Origin: Streptococcus henryi DSM 19005
GTDB lineage: Bacteria; Bacillota; Bacilli; Lactobacillales; Streptococcaceae
DNA: 35,059 nt
Reading direction: 5' to 3'
Assembly (NCBI RefSeq): GCF_000376985.1
Contig: NZ_AQYA01000022.1
Location: 1 to 35,059, forward strand
A program made the position numbers and the translations under genes. The notes under the pieces were generated by a model, which saw only the letters and a program-made list of their open reading frames with translations, searched no databases and was not told the DNA's origin. Shown here one piece after another: positions 22,962-30,842 of this stretch. The stretch's first letter is position 1, and every line of letters starts with the position of its first letter.

Positions 22962-23780
22962 ATGATTAAATTAATTGCCATTGATATGGATGGGACCTTG
23001 CTTAATTCTGAAAAGAAAATTCCTGCTGAGAATATCAGAGCTATTCAAAAAGCAGCAGCATCAGGTATCAAGGTTGTACTTTGTACTGGCCGTCCAAAGT
23101 CTGGGATTCTTCCTTACTTTGAAGAACTTGGTCTATCTGAAGAAGAGTATATTATTATGAATAATGGTTGTACAGTCTATAATACAAAAGACTGGGACCT
23201 TATGAATTATGCACAAGTTAGCAATCAAGAGCTAGATAGACTTTACCAGGCTGTTGAAAACCATCCTGAAGTTTGTCTAACTTTAACGGGACAAAAAACC
23301 TATTTTGCAATCGCTGATGAAGTCCCTGAATTGGTTCAATATGATGCAGGGCTTGTTTTTGACACAGCCAAGGCCAGCAGTCTAGCAGCTGTTAAGGAAG
23401 GTTCAGAAATCATTTTTCAGGCTATGTTCATGGCAGAGCAGTCTAAATTAGATGCCTTCCAATCAGAACAAGAGGAACTTCTCGGACGAGACTTCAGTGT
23501 CGTGCGCAGCCAATCCTATATTTTTGAAGCCATGCCAAAAGGACATACCAAGGCAAGTGCCCTAAAAGAACTGACTGAAGAGCTGGGCTATTCACCAGAA
23601 AATGTCATGGCAATCGGAGATGCCGCTAATGACCTTGAAATGTTGGAATACTCCTATCACAGTGTTGCTATGGGAAATGCTAGCGCAGCTATCAAGGAGC
23701 GTTGCCGCTATGTAACTAGTAGTAATGATCAAGCAGGGGTAGCCAAAGCAATTTTAGATTATGCTTTAGCACATCTATAA
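22962..23780 (+). CDS. Cof-type HAD-IIB family phosphatase (YidA-like)
   Basis: A 272-residue sugar-phosphate-type HAD phosphatase. Motif I is DMDGT (8-12), II VVLCTGRPK, III MPKGHTK and IV GDAANDLEM, all intact; the alpha/beta C2 cap lies between II and III. The Shine-Dalgarno AAGGAG precedes the ATG by 7 nt. Same family as the gene at 286-1098 but not a recent duplicate. Stands alone between two terminators. The real substrate cannot be deduced. Confidence 0.92.
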   Translation: MIKLIAIDMDGTLLNSEKKIPAENIRAIQKAAASGIKVVLCTGRPKSGILPYFEELGLSEEEYIIMNNGCTVYNTKDWDLMNYAQVSNQELDRLYQAVENHPEVCLTLTGQKTYFAIADEVPELVQYDAGLVFDTAKASSLAAVKEGSEIIFQAMFMAEQSKLDAFQSEQEELLGRDFSVVRSQSYIFEAMPKGHTKASALKELTEELGYSPENVMAIGDAANDLEMLEYSYHSVAMGNASAAIKERCRYVTSSNDQAGVAKAILDYALAHL

Positions 23781-23821
23781 CAAGCCTTGTAATGCCTAAA
23801 CTTGCAGACTTTTGTGATATA

Positions 23822-23850
23822 AAAAGGAACCGATAGAAACGGTTCCTTTT
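23822..23850. terminator. Bidirectional terminator between HAD gene and tetR-type gene
   Basis: AAAAGGAACCG and CGGTTCCTTTT form a perfect 11-bp stem with a 7-nt loop, with A-tract and T-tract on opposite sides. The stop codon of the minus-strand regulator lies in its right arm. Confidence 0.9.
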
Positions 23851-24409
23851 AAAATGGTAAAAGCGGTAAGTTAAGAGCTGCCAAATCTTCTTCTGAAATA
23901 CGCATGTTATCCGCAACCCAATTGCGAAGAATAGAAATAATACCACTACTCCAAAAAGCATTACTATATGTTATAACATGTTTTTGTTTATAGCGTTGGT
24001 AGGCGGTGATACGTTTAGTGACAACACGGTTTAAAAGCTCCTCACAATGATTTTTAAAAATTAATGCAAGGACGTGAGCCTCTTTTCTAGCTTCCTTAAG
24101 TAAGTAGAGCCAAGCCTGATAGGTTTGCGTTTTTAGATCAAACTGTTTCAATCCTCGTCCTACTCTGCGTACAGTTTGTTTAAGCATGTCCTCTAGAATA
24201 TCTTCTTTTGAATGGTAATTTCGATAAAAGGCATTACGTGATACCCCAGCCTTTTTGACTAATTCTGAAATAGTAATTTGAGACAGTTGCTTTGTCTCCA
24301 TGAAGAATAGCAGAGCTGTTTCAATAGATTCCCGTGTCAGTGAGCGATTCTCCAGATTGAACTGGGTTAAATTTTTTAATGAATTAGCTGACACTTTTCT
24401 TTCAGTCAT
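23849..24409 (-). CDS. TetR/AcrR family transcriptional regulator
   Basis: A 186-residue one-component repressor. The N-terminal helix-turn-helix is ISELVKKAGVSRNAFYRNYHSKEDILEDML (near 44-75), typical TetR with FYRxYxSKEDIL. The C-terminal ligand domain is helical with no close match I can name. The ATG has a GGGGGAG ribosome site 8 nt upstream. It is divergent from the DegV gene, and a 19-bp palindrome (24492-24510) in the shared interval is a good candidate operator, implying control of itself and of the fatty-acid-binding DegV protein. Confidence 0.92.
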   Translation of the reverse strand: MTERKVSANSLKNLTQFNLENRSLTRESIETALLFFMETKQLSQITISELVKKAGVSRNAFYRNYHSKEDILEDMLKQTVRRVGRGLKQFDLKTQTYQAWLYLLKEARKEAHVLALIFKNHCEELLNRVVTKRITAYQRYKQKHVITYSNAFWSSGIISILRNWVADNMRISEEDLAALNLPLLPF

Positions 24410-24468
24410 AACAAATCTCCCCCTCTTGTGACAACGGATGCTTTTTTCATATTTTTTAAAGCATTTAA

Positions 24469-24510
24469 TGATATAATTTTAAGTGAAAAGGCTTTATTTG
24501 TCAAATAAAG
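24469..24510 (+). promoter_or_regulatory. DegV promoter and candidate TetR operator
   Basis: An extended -10, TGATATAAT (24469-24477), is followed by a perfect palindrome CTTTATTTG-T-CAAATAAAG (24492-24510) just downstream of the predicted start, where a bound repressor would block transcription. A further 7-bp inverted repeat ATGCTTT / AAAGCAT overlaps the -35 region. Confidence 0.6.
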
Positions 24511-24531
24511 TAAAAGTTAAGAGAAACTAAT

Positions 24532-24556
24532 GAGGCTGTGAAGATACTCTCAGCCT
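24532..24556 (+). promoter_or_regulatory. Hairpin in the DegV leader
   Basis: AGGCTG and CAGCCT pair across a 12-nt loop about 60 nt before the DegV start. Without a strong T-tract it is not a clear terminator; it may be an attenuator or a repeat remnant. Confidence 0.3.
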
Positions 24557-24614
24557 GTTTAACTTGGACAAAAATTAAAAAGTGGATGATTTGAAGAGAT
24601 TGGAGGCGTTTCAT

Positions 24615-25463
24615 ATGAAATGGAAAATTGTTGTAGACTCAGGATGCGATTTTAAAAAAAATGATAGCTTGTCAGAGGGGGTAGGTTTTCAGAGTGTACC
24701 ATTAACCATTCAAATAGGCTCAGAAATCTTTGTTGATGATGAAGGTATTGATATTGATCAAATGATGGATACTATGTATGCCACAAAAACTTCAGCTGGT
24801 TCGAGTTGCCCAAGCCCGGATGCCTTTTTACAAGCTTATAAAGGTGCTGAGAATGTAATTGCGATGACAATCACTAGCGGTTTATCAGGAAGCCACAATA
24901 GTGCGCTAATTGCCAAAAATCTACTTTTAGAAGAAAATCCTGATGTTAATATTCATGTCATAGATTCTTTGTCAGCTGGTGGAGAAATGGATTTAATTGT
25001 TCTGGAATTGAATAGACTAATGGCTCAGGACATTAGTTTTGAGGAAGTGGTAGAAGCTATTACTGCCTATCAAGAAAGAACGAAGTTACTCTTTGTATTA
25101 GCCAAAGTTGATAACTTAGTAAAAAATGGCCGCCTTAATAAGTTAGTTGGTAAAGTTGTAGGTCTTCTGAACATTCGTATGGTTGGTCAAGCCAGTGATG
25201 AAGGAAAGCTTGAACTTTTACAAAAAGCTCGCGGTCAGAAAAAGGCCGTCATTGCTAGTTTTGATGAGATGGTGAAAGCTGGATATGCAGGTGGCCGTGT
25301 TCTGATTGCTCATGCTAAGAATGAAAAAATTTGTCAGCAGCTTACAGAAAAAATTCATAGTCAATTTCCAGAGGCTGAGGTTATTTATCAAGAAACTTCA
25401 GGTTTATGTAGTTTCTACGCAGAAGATGAGGGTATCCTATTGGGATATGAAATTGGAATCTAA
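24615..25463 (+). CDS. DegV family fatty-acid-binding protein (FakB-like)
   Basis: A 282-residue two-domain DegV protein. Such proteins hold a fatty acid for phosphorylation by FakA before incorporation into phospholipid. Features are KIVVDSGCDF at the N-terminus, TSAGSSCPSPDAFL, TITSGLSGSHNSA and DSLSAGGEM (fatty-acid carboxylate and lipid contacts), and the C-terminal GRVLIAHAKN and EDEGILLGYE. The ATG at 24615 has GGAGG 8 nt upstream; the frame from 24582 is too long for the fold. The divergent TetR regulator and operator suggest lipid-responsive control, an inference. No fakA is in the window. Confidence 0.92.
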   Translation: MKWKIVVDSGCDFKKNDSLSEGVGFQSVPLTIQIGSEIFVDDEGIDIDQMMDTMYATKTSAGSSCPSPDAFLQAYKGAENVIAMTITSGLSGSHNSALIAKNLLLEENPDVNIHVIDSLSAGGEMDLIVLELNRLMAQDISFEEVVEAITAYQERTKLLFVLAKVDNLVKNGRLNKLVGKVVGLLNIRMVGQASDEGKLELLQKARGQKKAVIASFDEMVKAGYAGGRVLIAHAKNEKICQQLTEKIHSQFPEAEVIYQETSGLCSFYAEDEGILLGYEIGI

Positions 25464-25471
25464 AAAATAAG

Positions 25472-25520
25472 AAATCCCTTTGTTAGGAGTCAGATGATTC
25501 TTAACAAAGGGATTTTTTTT
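25472..25520. terminator. Terminator between DegV and ygjV-type genes
   Basis: AAATCCCTTTGTTA (25472-25485) and TAACAAAGGGATTT (25502-25515) are fully complementary, with an internal loop, followed by T8 on the plus strand; the opposite strand also has a short T stretch. Confidence 0.9.
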
Positions 25521-26016
25521 AATTGAGTTTATTTGTTTTATATTTTCTAATTGCTATTAATGTTGTCAATGTGATGACGATATCCATTATAAGAGCAGGG
25601 TAAGCTTTGATTGTCCAGTCATAAAAAGACCATAGAATCATATTCTCAACAATAATCCAGCGCAGCCATTTTACTTTATCAGTCAAAAAGGTTGCTAAAG
25701 TGTAGGAGATAGAAGAAATAATGGGAAGAAAACCTATAAGGCCAAGATTATTGAAATAGCTACCAAAACTAATCTGTAAAAAGACGAGAATTAATGTTGA
25801 CCAGAGAGAATCCCATTTTTTTATCATCAAGAAATTCCTAATGATAGAGACGCTTATCGTAATCGCTCCTGTATAGCCACCTAATAGGATATTAGCTACT
25901 AGAGTAAATAGATAATCAGTGATTTGCCAAGTTAGCATTCGTTTTTTTGTCTTAGCAAAAGATGAAAGAGCTAGGCAGACAGCACCAAAAGCCGAGAAAA
26001 TAAGTCCAATTGACAT
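25519..26016 (-). CDS. YgjV-family inner membrane protein
   Basis: A 165-residue protein with five to six transmembrane segments, matching the YgjV family (Imp-YgjV) in length and in motifs such as FAKTKKRMLTWQITDYLF and LLGGYTGAITISVSIIRNF. The ATG overlaps the stop of the upstream helical-repeat gene by one base (TAATG), so the two are co-translated. Function of the family is not established; there is no catalytic motif. Confidence 0.85.
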   Translation of the reverse strand: MSIGLIFSAFGAVCLALSSFAKTKKRMLTWQITDYLFTLVANILLGGYTGAITISVSIIRNFLMIKKWDSLWSTLILVFLQISFGSYFNNLGLIGFLPIISSISYTLATFLTDKVKWLRWIIVENMILWSFYDWTIKAYPALIMDIVITLTTLIAIRKYKTNKLN

Positions 26017-26573
26017 TATTGTTCAGGTTGAGAAACGTAATTCTCAGTGTAGCTGTAATCAGAGTATGCTTCAGTTGAATAGTAGCTTGATTGAGCGGCA
26101 ATAGCGTCTGAAACAGCATCAATTCGACTTTGAAGTTCAGCTTTTTTAGTAGCATTACTTACTTTTTCGATAGCAGCAGTTGCATTAGCAACGTTTTCGC
26201 TAGTTTGATCTTCTTCAGCAACTTTAACAGCTTCTTCAGCTTCAGTTTGATTTGTTACTTCACTAGCTAATGAGTCGAGCTTTGCTTGTAATTCATCAAC
26301 AACAGCCTGGTCTTCAACAAGAGCTAAGGCAGTGGTAGCCATAACGAGATTTTCTTGGTTAGGTGCAGCCTCTAACTTTGCGATAGCAGCTTTTGCTTTA
26401 GTGATATGTTCATCTTCACCTTTGGAAGAATCACTTGTAGCATTTTGAACAGTCTTAATATTATTTGTTACTGGTTTTGATGTGTCTCCGAAGAGGAAGT
26501 AAATACCTGCTGCAAAAATCAGCGTCAAAATACTCAGGATGAGATAAACAATCTCACTTTTAGATGTTTTCAT
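26016..26573 (-). CDS. Membrane-anchored helical-repeat protein (paralogue 2)
   Basis: A 185-residue protein with one N-terminal transmembrane helix (about 8-28), then two related helical modules of about 47 residues (59-105 and 112-158). Each follows a pattern of A-x-x-A-I/V, a short E-rich linker, a variable N-x-E segment, A-x-x-A-I/L-x-x-V, then L-Q-x-R/K-I/L-D. The last 25 residues are rich in Tyr and Ser. The N-in orientation expected from KSK before the helix would leave the repeats outside. The Shine-Dalgarno AAAGGA is 7 nt before the ATG. It is a clear paralogue of the gene at 27243-28040. No enzyme motif; function unknown. Confidence 0.8.
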   Translation of the reverse strand: MKTSKSEIVYLILSILTLIFAAGIYFLFGDTSKPVTNNIKTVQNATSDSSKGEDEHITKAKAAIAKLEAAPNQENLVMATTALALVEDQAVVDELQAKLDSLASEVTNQTEAEEAVKVAEEDQTSENVANATAAIEKVSNATKKAELQSRIDAVSDAIAAQSSYYSTEAYSDYSYTENYVSQPEQ

Positions 26574-26882
26574 ACAAAATTCCTTTCAGATTGAAAAATT
26601 CCAATATCACCATTATAGCTTTGATTCCCTAATATTTCAAGGTTTTTGGGCATTTTTTATAGTGTTTTAATGATTTTTATGGCAAGATTAGTGAGCCTTT
26701 GTCTTCTATTAAGTAAAAAAGTTACTTTGAAGTGTAAAATTAATGATCTTAGCTATTTTTAAATCAAATAGGCTGGGAAAAGCTCCCAACCTCGCATAGT
26801 TCGTAGTAACATCCAAACGCAGTAGCCTAGTGTGTTTTAGTTCGTCGTTACAGGACTTATAAAATTCTACAAGGCTTTGTAA
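26574..26882. other. Non-coding region upstream of repeat copy B
   Basis: No gene is visible. It holds the 5' leader of the 26573 gene and a hairpin TGGGA / TCCCA (26774-26788) inside an IS-end-like GGCTGGG sequence. The rest is AT-rich. Confidence 0.4.
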
Positions 26883-27148
26883 GGGTGGGAGTGAAAGAGG
26901 CTGGGGATAGACTCTTTCAGCCTGAGCCTAGAAATGAGGACGTGAGGGGAACTCTTTTGTTAAGATACAAAGCCGTTAACCGACACAAGGAAAAATAGGA
27001 AACGCAACGACGACGCTTGCGTCTAGGCGTCGTTTATACCTAAAGGTATCCACACCTGTAATCAGCTGAAGCTGAAACAGTTGCGTATTTTTTTGCACAG
27101 TGTCGTAGGCGAGTTCAATTCTGCTTGTCGAGTTCTATCCCACTCCCT
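26883..27148 (+). repeat. Dispersed structured repeat, copy B
   Basis: About 265 bp homologous to 6917-7150, in the same orientation. The hairpin is at 27006-27034: outer AACGAC / GTCGTT, inner GACG-CTTG-CGTC. Relative to copy A it has about 35 extra nt (near 27056-27090) that themselves fold, with CAGCT / AGCTG and CTG / CAG around them. It ends in TATCCCACTCCC, the inverse of its GGGAGTG start. No open frame fits it. Confidence 0.65.
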
Positions 27149-27185
27149 AAATGCTAGTAATCTTTTTTGCTAGTTGTGTTAGAAG

Positions 27186-27226
27186 ATAAAAAAGATTAGC
27201 TTCACTTAGTAATAGAAGCTAATCTT
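27186..27226 (-). terminator. Terminator of the 27243-28040 gene
   Basis: AAGATTAGCTTC and GAAGCTAATCTT are perfect 12-bp complements with an 11-nt loop. On the minus strand the stem is followed by a run of T. Confidence 0.88.
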
Positions 27227-27242
27227 ATGTCAACGTTTAGGT

Positions 27243-28040
27243 TTATTCCTGCGGTTCTTCAGCTGTTGCAGTTGAAGTGCCATCATCAATTGGAGTTGAA
27301 GTATCACTATTTGATGGCTGAGGTGTTTCAATTGGATCTTGACTAGAAGGTTGTGGAGTTGTGGCAGGCTCATCACTTGGTGTTGGTTTAGTCGGTGTTG
27401 GACTTGGAGTCTGACTAGGTGTTGAGTTAGGCGTTTGACTCTGAGTTGGAGCTTGAGTTTCTGTATTTGGAGTAGAATACTCGTACGTTGGTGTATCCTG
27501 AACATCTGAAGACGAATCTGAAGATTCTTGCAACATAGCAGCGGCAGCGGCTTGAGCAATTGCTTCTAATTGTTCACGAATGACATCAATTCTAGCTTGT
27601 AATTTACTACGCTTATTTTCATTGCCAACTTTATTAACAGCCTCTTGTGCAGCTGAAAGTTTTTCATCATTTTGCTCGTCTTCAAGTGACTTAACAGCTT
27701 TCTCGGCATCCTCTTGTGCTTTCTTTTCAGCTTTTTCTTTGGCGAGCTCAATTTTAACAGCATCAAGACGTTTTACTAGATCATCTTTTTTTGTTGAATC
27801 TGGAAGTTTTTTTAATAATTCTTCAATGTTAGCAATACTTTCATCATTAGGTGCACTTTCAAGACTAGTTAGGAGACTTTGGATCTTGGCTACATCGTCT
27901 TGAGTTTTCTCCTGTTTGTTATCTATTAGGGAAGGACTTACTTTTGTTTTACTTTCGTGGTTGAAGAAGACAATTGCTGCAAATACAATGAGTATAAGAC
28001 TGGCAAAAAGTGCTACAAGTTCTTTCTTTTCAAGTTTCAT
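27243..28040 (-). CDS. Membrane-anchored helical-repeat protein with Pro/Thr/Ser tail (paralogue 1)
   Basis: A 265-residue protein with an N-terminal transmembrane helix (about 8-26) and two helical modules (about 50-99 and 112-159) homologous to those of the gene at 26016-26573; compare KLQARIDVI here with ELQSRIDAV there. From about 172 to the end it is a Pro/Thr/Ser/Gln-rich tail without an LPxTG sorting signal, resembling a wall-spanning stalk. The Shine-Dalgarno AGGAG is 6 nt before the ATG. The first module region is very rich in Lys and Glu (AKEKAEKKAQEDAEK). The tail composition makes long shadow frames, which are not genes. A surface-exposed structural or binding role is likely; the ligand is unknown. 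Confidence 0.82.
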   Translation of the reverse strand: MKLEKKELVALFASLILIVFAAIVFFNHESKTKVSPSLIDNKQEKTQDDVAKIQSLLTSLESAPNDESIANIEELLKKLPDSTKKDDLVKRLDAVKIELAKEKAEKKAQEDAEKAVKSLEDEQNDEKLSAAQEAVNKVGNENKRSKLQARIDVIREQLEAIAQAAAAAMLQESSDSSSDVQDTPTYEYSTPNTETQAPTQSQTPNSTPSQTPSPTPTKPTPSDEPATTPQPSSQDPIETPQPSNSDTSTPIDDGTSTATAEEPQE

Positions 28041-28124
28041 AAATTTCTCCTAAAGTTTTTTTCTATTATAACATAATTTTAATTAAGTAATAAAAAGTAT
28101 GCCTTTTCACCTAAAAAAAATATC

Positions 28125-28152
28125 TTGTCTGATTAGAAAAAAAGATTACAAT
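28125..28152 (+). promoter_or_regulatory. Promoter of the Na/Pi cotransporter gene
   Basis: -35 TTGTCT (28125-28130), 16-nt spacer, -10 TACAAT (28147-28152). It overlaps the upstream ATG at 28151, supporting the later GTG start. Confidence 0.6.
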
Positions 28153-28198
28153 GGAAATGTATACATCGTCTTTGTACGACTGGAAAAGGAGAAAATTT

Positions 28199-29830
28199 GT
28201 GTCCGTAAATTGGCAAGAAATTGCATTTGGTTTTTTTGGAGGCCTAGGTCTCTTTCTCTTTAGTATCAAATATATGGGTGATGGTCTCCAACAAGCAGCC
28301 GGTGATCGTTTACGATACTATATTGACAAATACACCAGTAATCCGTTTTTAGGAATTCTGGTAGGTTTGGCGATGTCAGCCTTGATACAATCAAGTTCAG
28401 GTGTAACTGTCATTACTGTTGGTCTAGTTTCGGCTGGTCTTTTAACCCTGAGGCAGGCTATCGGTATTGTTATGGGAGCAAACATTGGGACTACAGTCAC
28501 ATCATTCCTGATTGGTTTTAATCTAGGCGACTATGCTCTTCCAATGATTTTCTTAGGTGCAGCTTTGCTATTTTTTACTAGCAATCGACAGCTGAACAAT
28601 ATTGGGCGCATTATCTTTGGTGTAGGCGGAATTTTCTTCTCCTTGAGTGTCATGAGTGATGCTATGGAGCCACTTAAATCAGTTCCAGCCTTTCAAGAAT
28701 ATTTAGCAACTCTAGGTGATAAACCAATTATGGGAGTTTTGATTGGTACTGGTTTAACTATGCTCATCCAATCTTCAGCAGCTATTATCGGTATTGTTCA
28801 GGGGCTACATGCTAGCGACTTGCTTGACTTGCAAGGTTCAATCCCAATTTTGCTAGGATCTAACATTGGAACTTGTATTACTGCGGTGTTTGCAGCAATC
28901 GGTGCAAATGTCTCTGCAAAACGTGTTGCTGGTGCTCATGTACTCTTTAATGTTATTGGAACTGTCATTTTTATGATTTTCCTAGTACCATTTACTGCTC
29001 TTATTCATTGGATGCAAGGTGTTTGGAATCTGTCTCCTGCCATGTCAGTTGCATTTGCTCATGGTGCTTTCAACATTACTAATACTATTTTACTTTTCCC
29101 ATTCATCGGGGCCTTGGCTCTTCTTGTCACTAAGCTTATTCCTGGTGAGGACGAAGTTCTTAAATACGAGCCTCTTTACCTTGATCGCTTGGTCTTGAAA
29201 CAAGCGCCAGCTATTGCCCTAGGGAATGCAAAGAAAGAGCTTATACATTTGGGAGCTTATGCTACACAGACATTTGAGGCGGCCTTCTCATTTATTGAAA
29301 CCAGTAATGAAAAGTATGCTGATAAGGCTGAAAAGTATGAACATGCTGTTAACACAATTGATGAAGAGTTAACCAAATACTTAATCGAGTTGTCAGGAGA
29401 AACCTTGACTCAACATGAAAGTACAGTACTTTCAAGTATTTTAGATTCATCACGTGATTTGGAACGTATTGGTGACCATGGTGTGAATCTTGTTCGTTTG
29501 ATGGAGCATAATATTTCAAAAGATATTACCTTCTCTGCGGCAGCTGTCAAGGAATTAGATAAACTCTATCATATGACACATAGCATGATTTTAGATGCAT
29601 TGAAGGCAGTAGCTTACGATGAAAGAGATTTGGCTGAAGAATTGGTAGATCGTCATAAAGAGATTGCACGCTTTGAACGTCAAATTCGTAAGCGTCACAT
29701 TGAACGTATGAATAGTGGAGAATGTACACCACTGGCGGGGATTAATTTTATTGATTTAATTACGCCATGTACTCGTATCTCTGATCATGCAATGAACCTA
29801 GCTGAAAAAGTTATTGAGAAACAAATCTAA
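28199..29830 (+). CDS. Na/Pi cotransporter family protein with PhoU-like domain
   Basis: A 543-residue membrane protein likely importing phosphate with sodium. Two inverted Na_Pi_cotrans repeats carry QSSSGVTVITVGLVSAG and QSSAAIIGIVQG, each followed by GANIGTTVTS or GSNIGTCITA. The C-terminal third (about 350-540) is a soluble PhoU-like helical domain (SSILDSSRDLERIGDH, ARFERQIRKRH). The GTG at 28199 is chosen for its Shine-Dalgarno AAGGAG 7 nt upstream; the ATG at 28151 lies on the -10. It is a single-gene unit ending in a strong terminator. Confidence 0.9.
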   Translation: MSVNWQEIAFGFFGGLGLFLFSIKYMGDGLQQAAGDRLRYYIDKYTSNPFLGILVGLAMSALIQSSSGVTVITVGLVSAGLLTLRQAIGIVMGANIGTTVTSFLIGFNLGDYALPMIFLGAALLFFTSNRQLNNIGRIIFGVGGIFFSLSVMSDAMEPLKSVPAFQEYLATLGDKPIMGVLIGTGLTMLIQSSAAIIGIVQGLHASDLLDLQGSIPILLGSNIGTCITAVFAAIGANVSAKRVAGAHVLFNVIGTVIFMIFLVPFTALIHWMQGVWNLSPAMSVAFAHGAFNITNTILLFPFIGALALLVTKLIPGEDEVLKYEPLYLDRLVLKQAPAIALGNAKKELIHLGAYATQTFEAAFSFIETSNEKYADKAEKYEHAVNTIDEELTKYLIELSGETLTQHESTVLSSILDSSRDLERIGDHGVNLVRLMEHNISKDITFSAAAVKELDKLYHMTHSMILDALKAVAYDERDLAEELVDRHKEIARFERQIRKRHIERMNSGECTPLAGINFIDLITPCTRISDHAMNLAEKVIEKQI

Positions 29831-29841
29831 TAAAAATACTA

Positions 29842-29872
29842 AACGGTAGTTTGCATAACTGCCGTTTTTTTT
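29842..29872 (+). terminator. Terminator after the Na/Pi gene
   Basis: AACGGTAGTT and AACTGCCGTT form a 10-bp stem (one G-U) with a 5-nt loop and T8. Confidence 0.9.
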
Positions 29873-29901
29873 ATAATCACAAGAAGGACTTCGCTTATTA
29901 C

Positions 29902-29930
29902 TTGACAAATAGTTTACTTAGCAGTAAGAT
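29902..29930 (+). promoter_or_regulatory. Promoter with palindrome upstream of the ABC pair
   Basis: -35 TTGACA (29902-29907), 17-nt spacer, -10 TAAGAT (29925-29930). A palindrome TTACT-N4-AGTAA (29914-29927) fills the spacer and enters the -10, a classic repressor site. The leader to 30103 is about 165 nt and AT-rich, without a clear hairpin. Confidence 0.5.
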
Positions 29931-30102
29931 GATGGTATCAAAAATTGTGTTGCTTATATAGAACAATAATTTATATTTATAAAAACTTTTAGATATAACG
30001 ATTTTTGACTATATAATTAACATAGAAGTTGCAATTTTTATGTGTGATCTAAAATTATATTTGAGATTACAAATAGAAAAAGTCGGTTAAAGGAGAAAGA
30101 CA

Positions 30103-30837
30103 ATGATTAAATTCGATCATGTTTCGAAAATTTATGGGGAAAAAGAAGCTCTAAGTGATTTGAATTTATCTATCAATGATGGAGAAATTTTCGGACTTAT
30201 TGGGCATAATGGTGCTGGAAAGACAACAACAATTAGTGTCTTGACTTCTATTATAGAAGCTAGCTATGGAAATGTTTATGTTGATGATTTGTTACTTTCT
30301 GAGCATCGCGATGATATCAAGAAAAAAATCGGATATGTTCCAGATTCACCCGATATCTTCCTTAATCTGACAGCAAACGAATACTGGCATTTTTTGGCAA
30401 AAATCTATGGTGTTGATTCAGAAATTGCACAGCAAAGAATTACAGAACTAAGTCAGTTATTTGATTTAACTTCGCAAGTGAACGACATGATTGATAGTTT
30501 TTCACATGGCATGCGTCAAAAAGTTATTGTCATTGGGGCACTCATTTCCAATCCTGATATTTGGGTTCTGGATGAACCACTCACTGGTCTGGATCCTCAA
30601 GCATCATTTGATTTGAAAGAGATGATGAAGGAACATGCGAAATCAGGTAAGACCGTTATCTTTTCTACACATGTACTGCAGGTTGCGGAACAGCTCTGTG
30701 ATAGAATTGGCATTTTAAAGCAAGGAAAGCTCATTTTTGTTGGAACCTTAGAAGATCTTAAATCAAATCACCCAGATAAAGATTTGGAAACAATCTATTT
30801 GGAAATGGCTGGAAGAAATGCACAAGAAGTGGGGTGA
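30103..30837 (+). CDS. ABC transporter ATP-binding protein
   Basis: A 244-residue exporter-type ATPase. Walker A GHNGAGKTT (34-42), signature FSHGMRQK, Walker B IWVLDEPLTGLD and switch FSTHVLQ are intact. It resembles EcsA in organisation and in its altered signature but is not its recent duplicate. The Shine-Dalgarno AAAGGAG is 9 nt upstream. It is followed after 5 nt by the permease gene, making a two-gene exporter. Substrate unknown; the palindromic promoter may be a regulator site. Confidence 0.92.
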   Translation: MIKFDHVSKIYGEKEALSDLNLSINDGEIFGLIGHNGAGKTTTISVLTSIIEASYGNVYVDDLLLSEHRDDIKKKIGYVPDSPDIFLNLTANEYWHFLAKIYGVDSEIAQQRITELSQLFDLTSQVNDMIDSFSHGMRQKVIVIGALISNPDIWVLDEPLTGLDPQASFDLKEMMKEHAKSGKTVIFSTHVLQVAEQLCDRIGILKQGKLIFVGTLEDLKSNHPDKDLETIYLEMAGRNAQEVG

Positions 30838-30842
30838 TTTGA

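Noticed and set aside
27230..27903. Open frames overlapping the Pro/Thr/Ser-rich protein
   Set aside because: They are compositional shadows of the repeat and tail coding sequence, with Leu/Gln- or Ser-rich products of no recognisable family.
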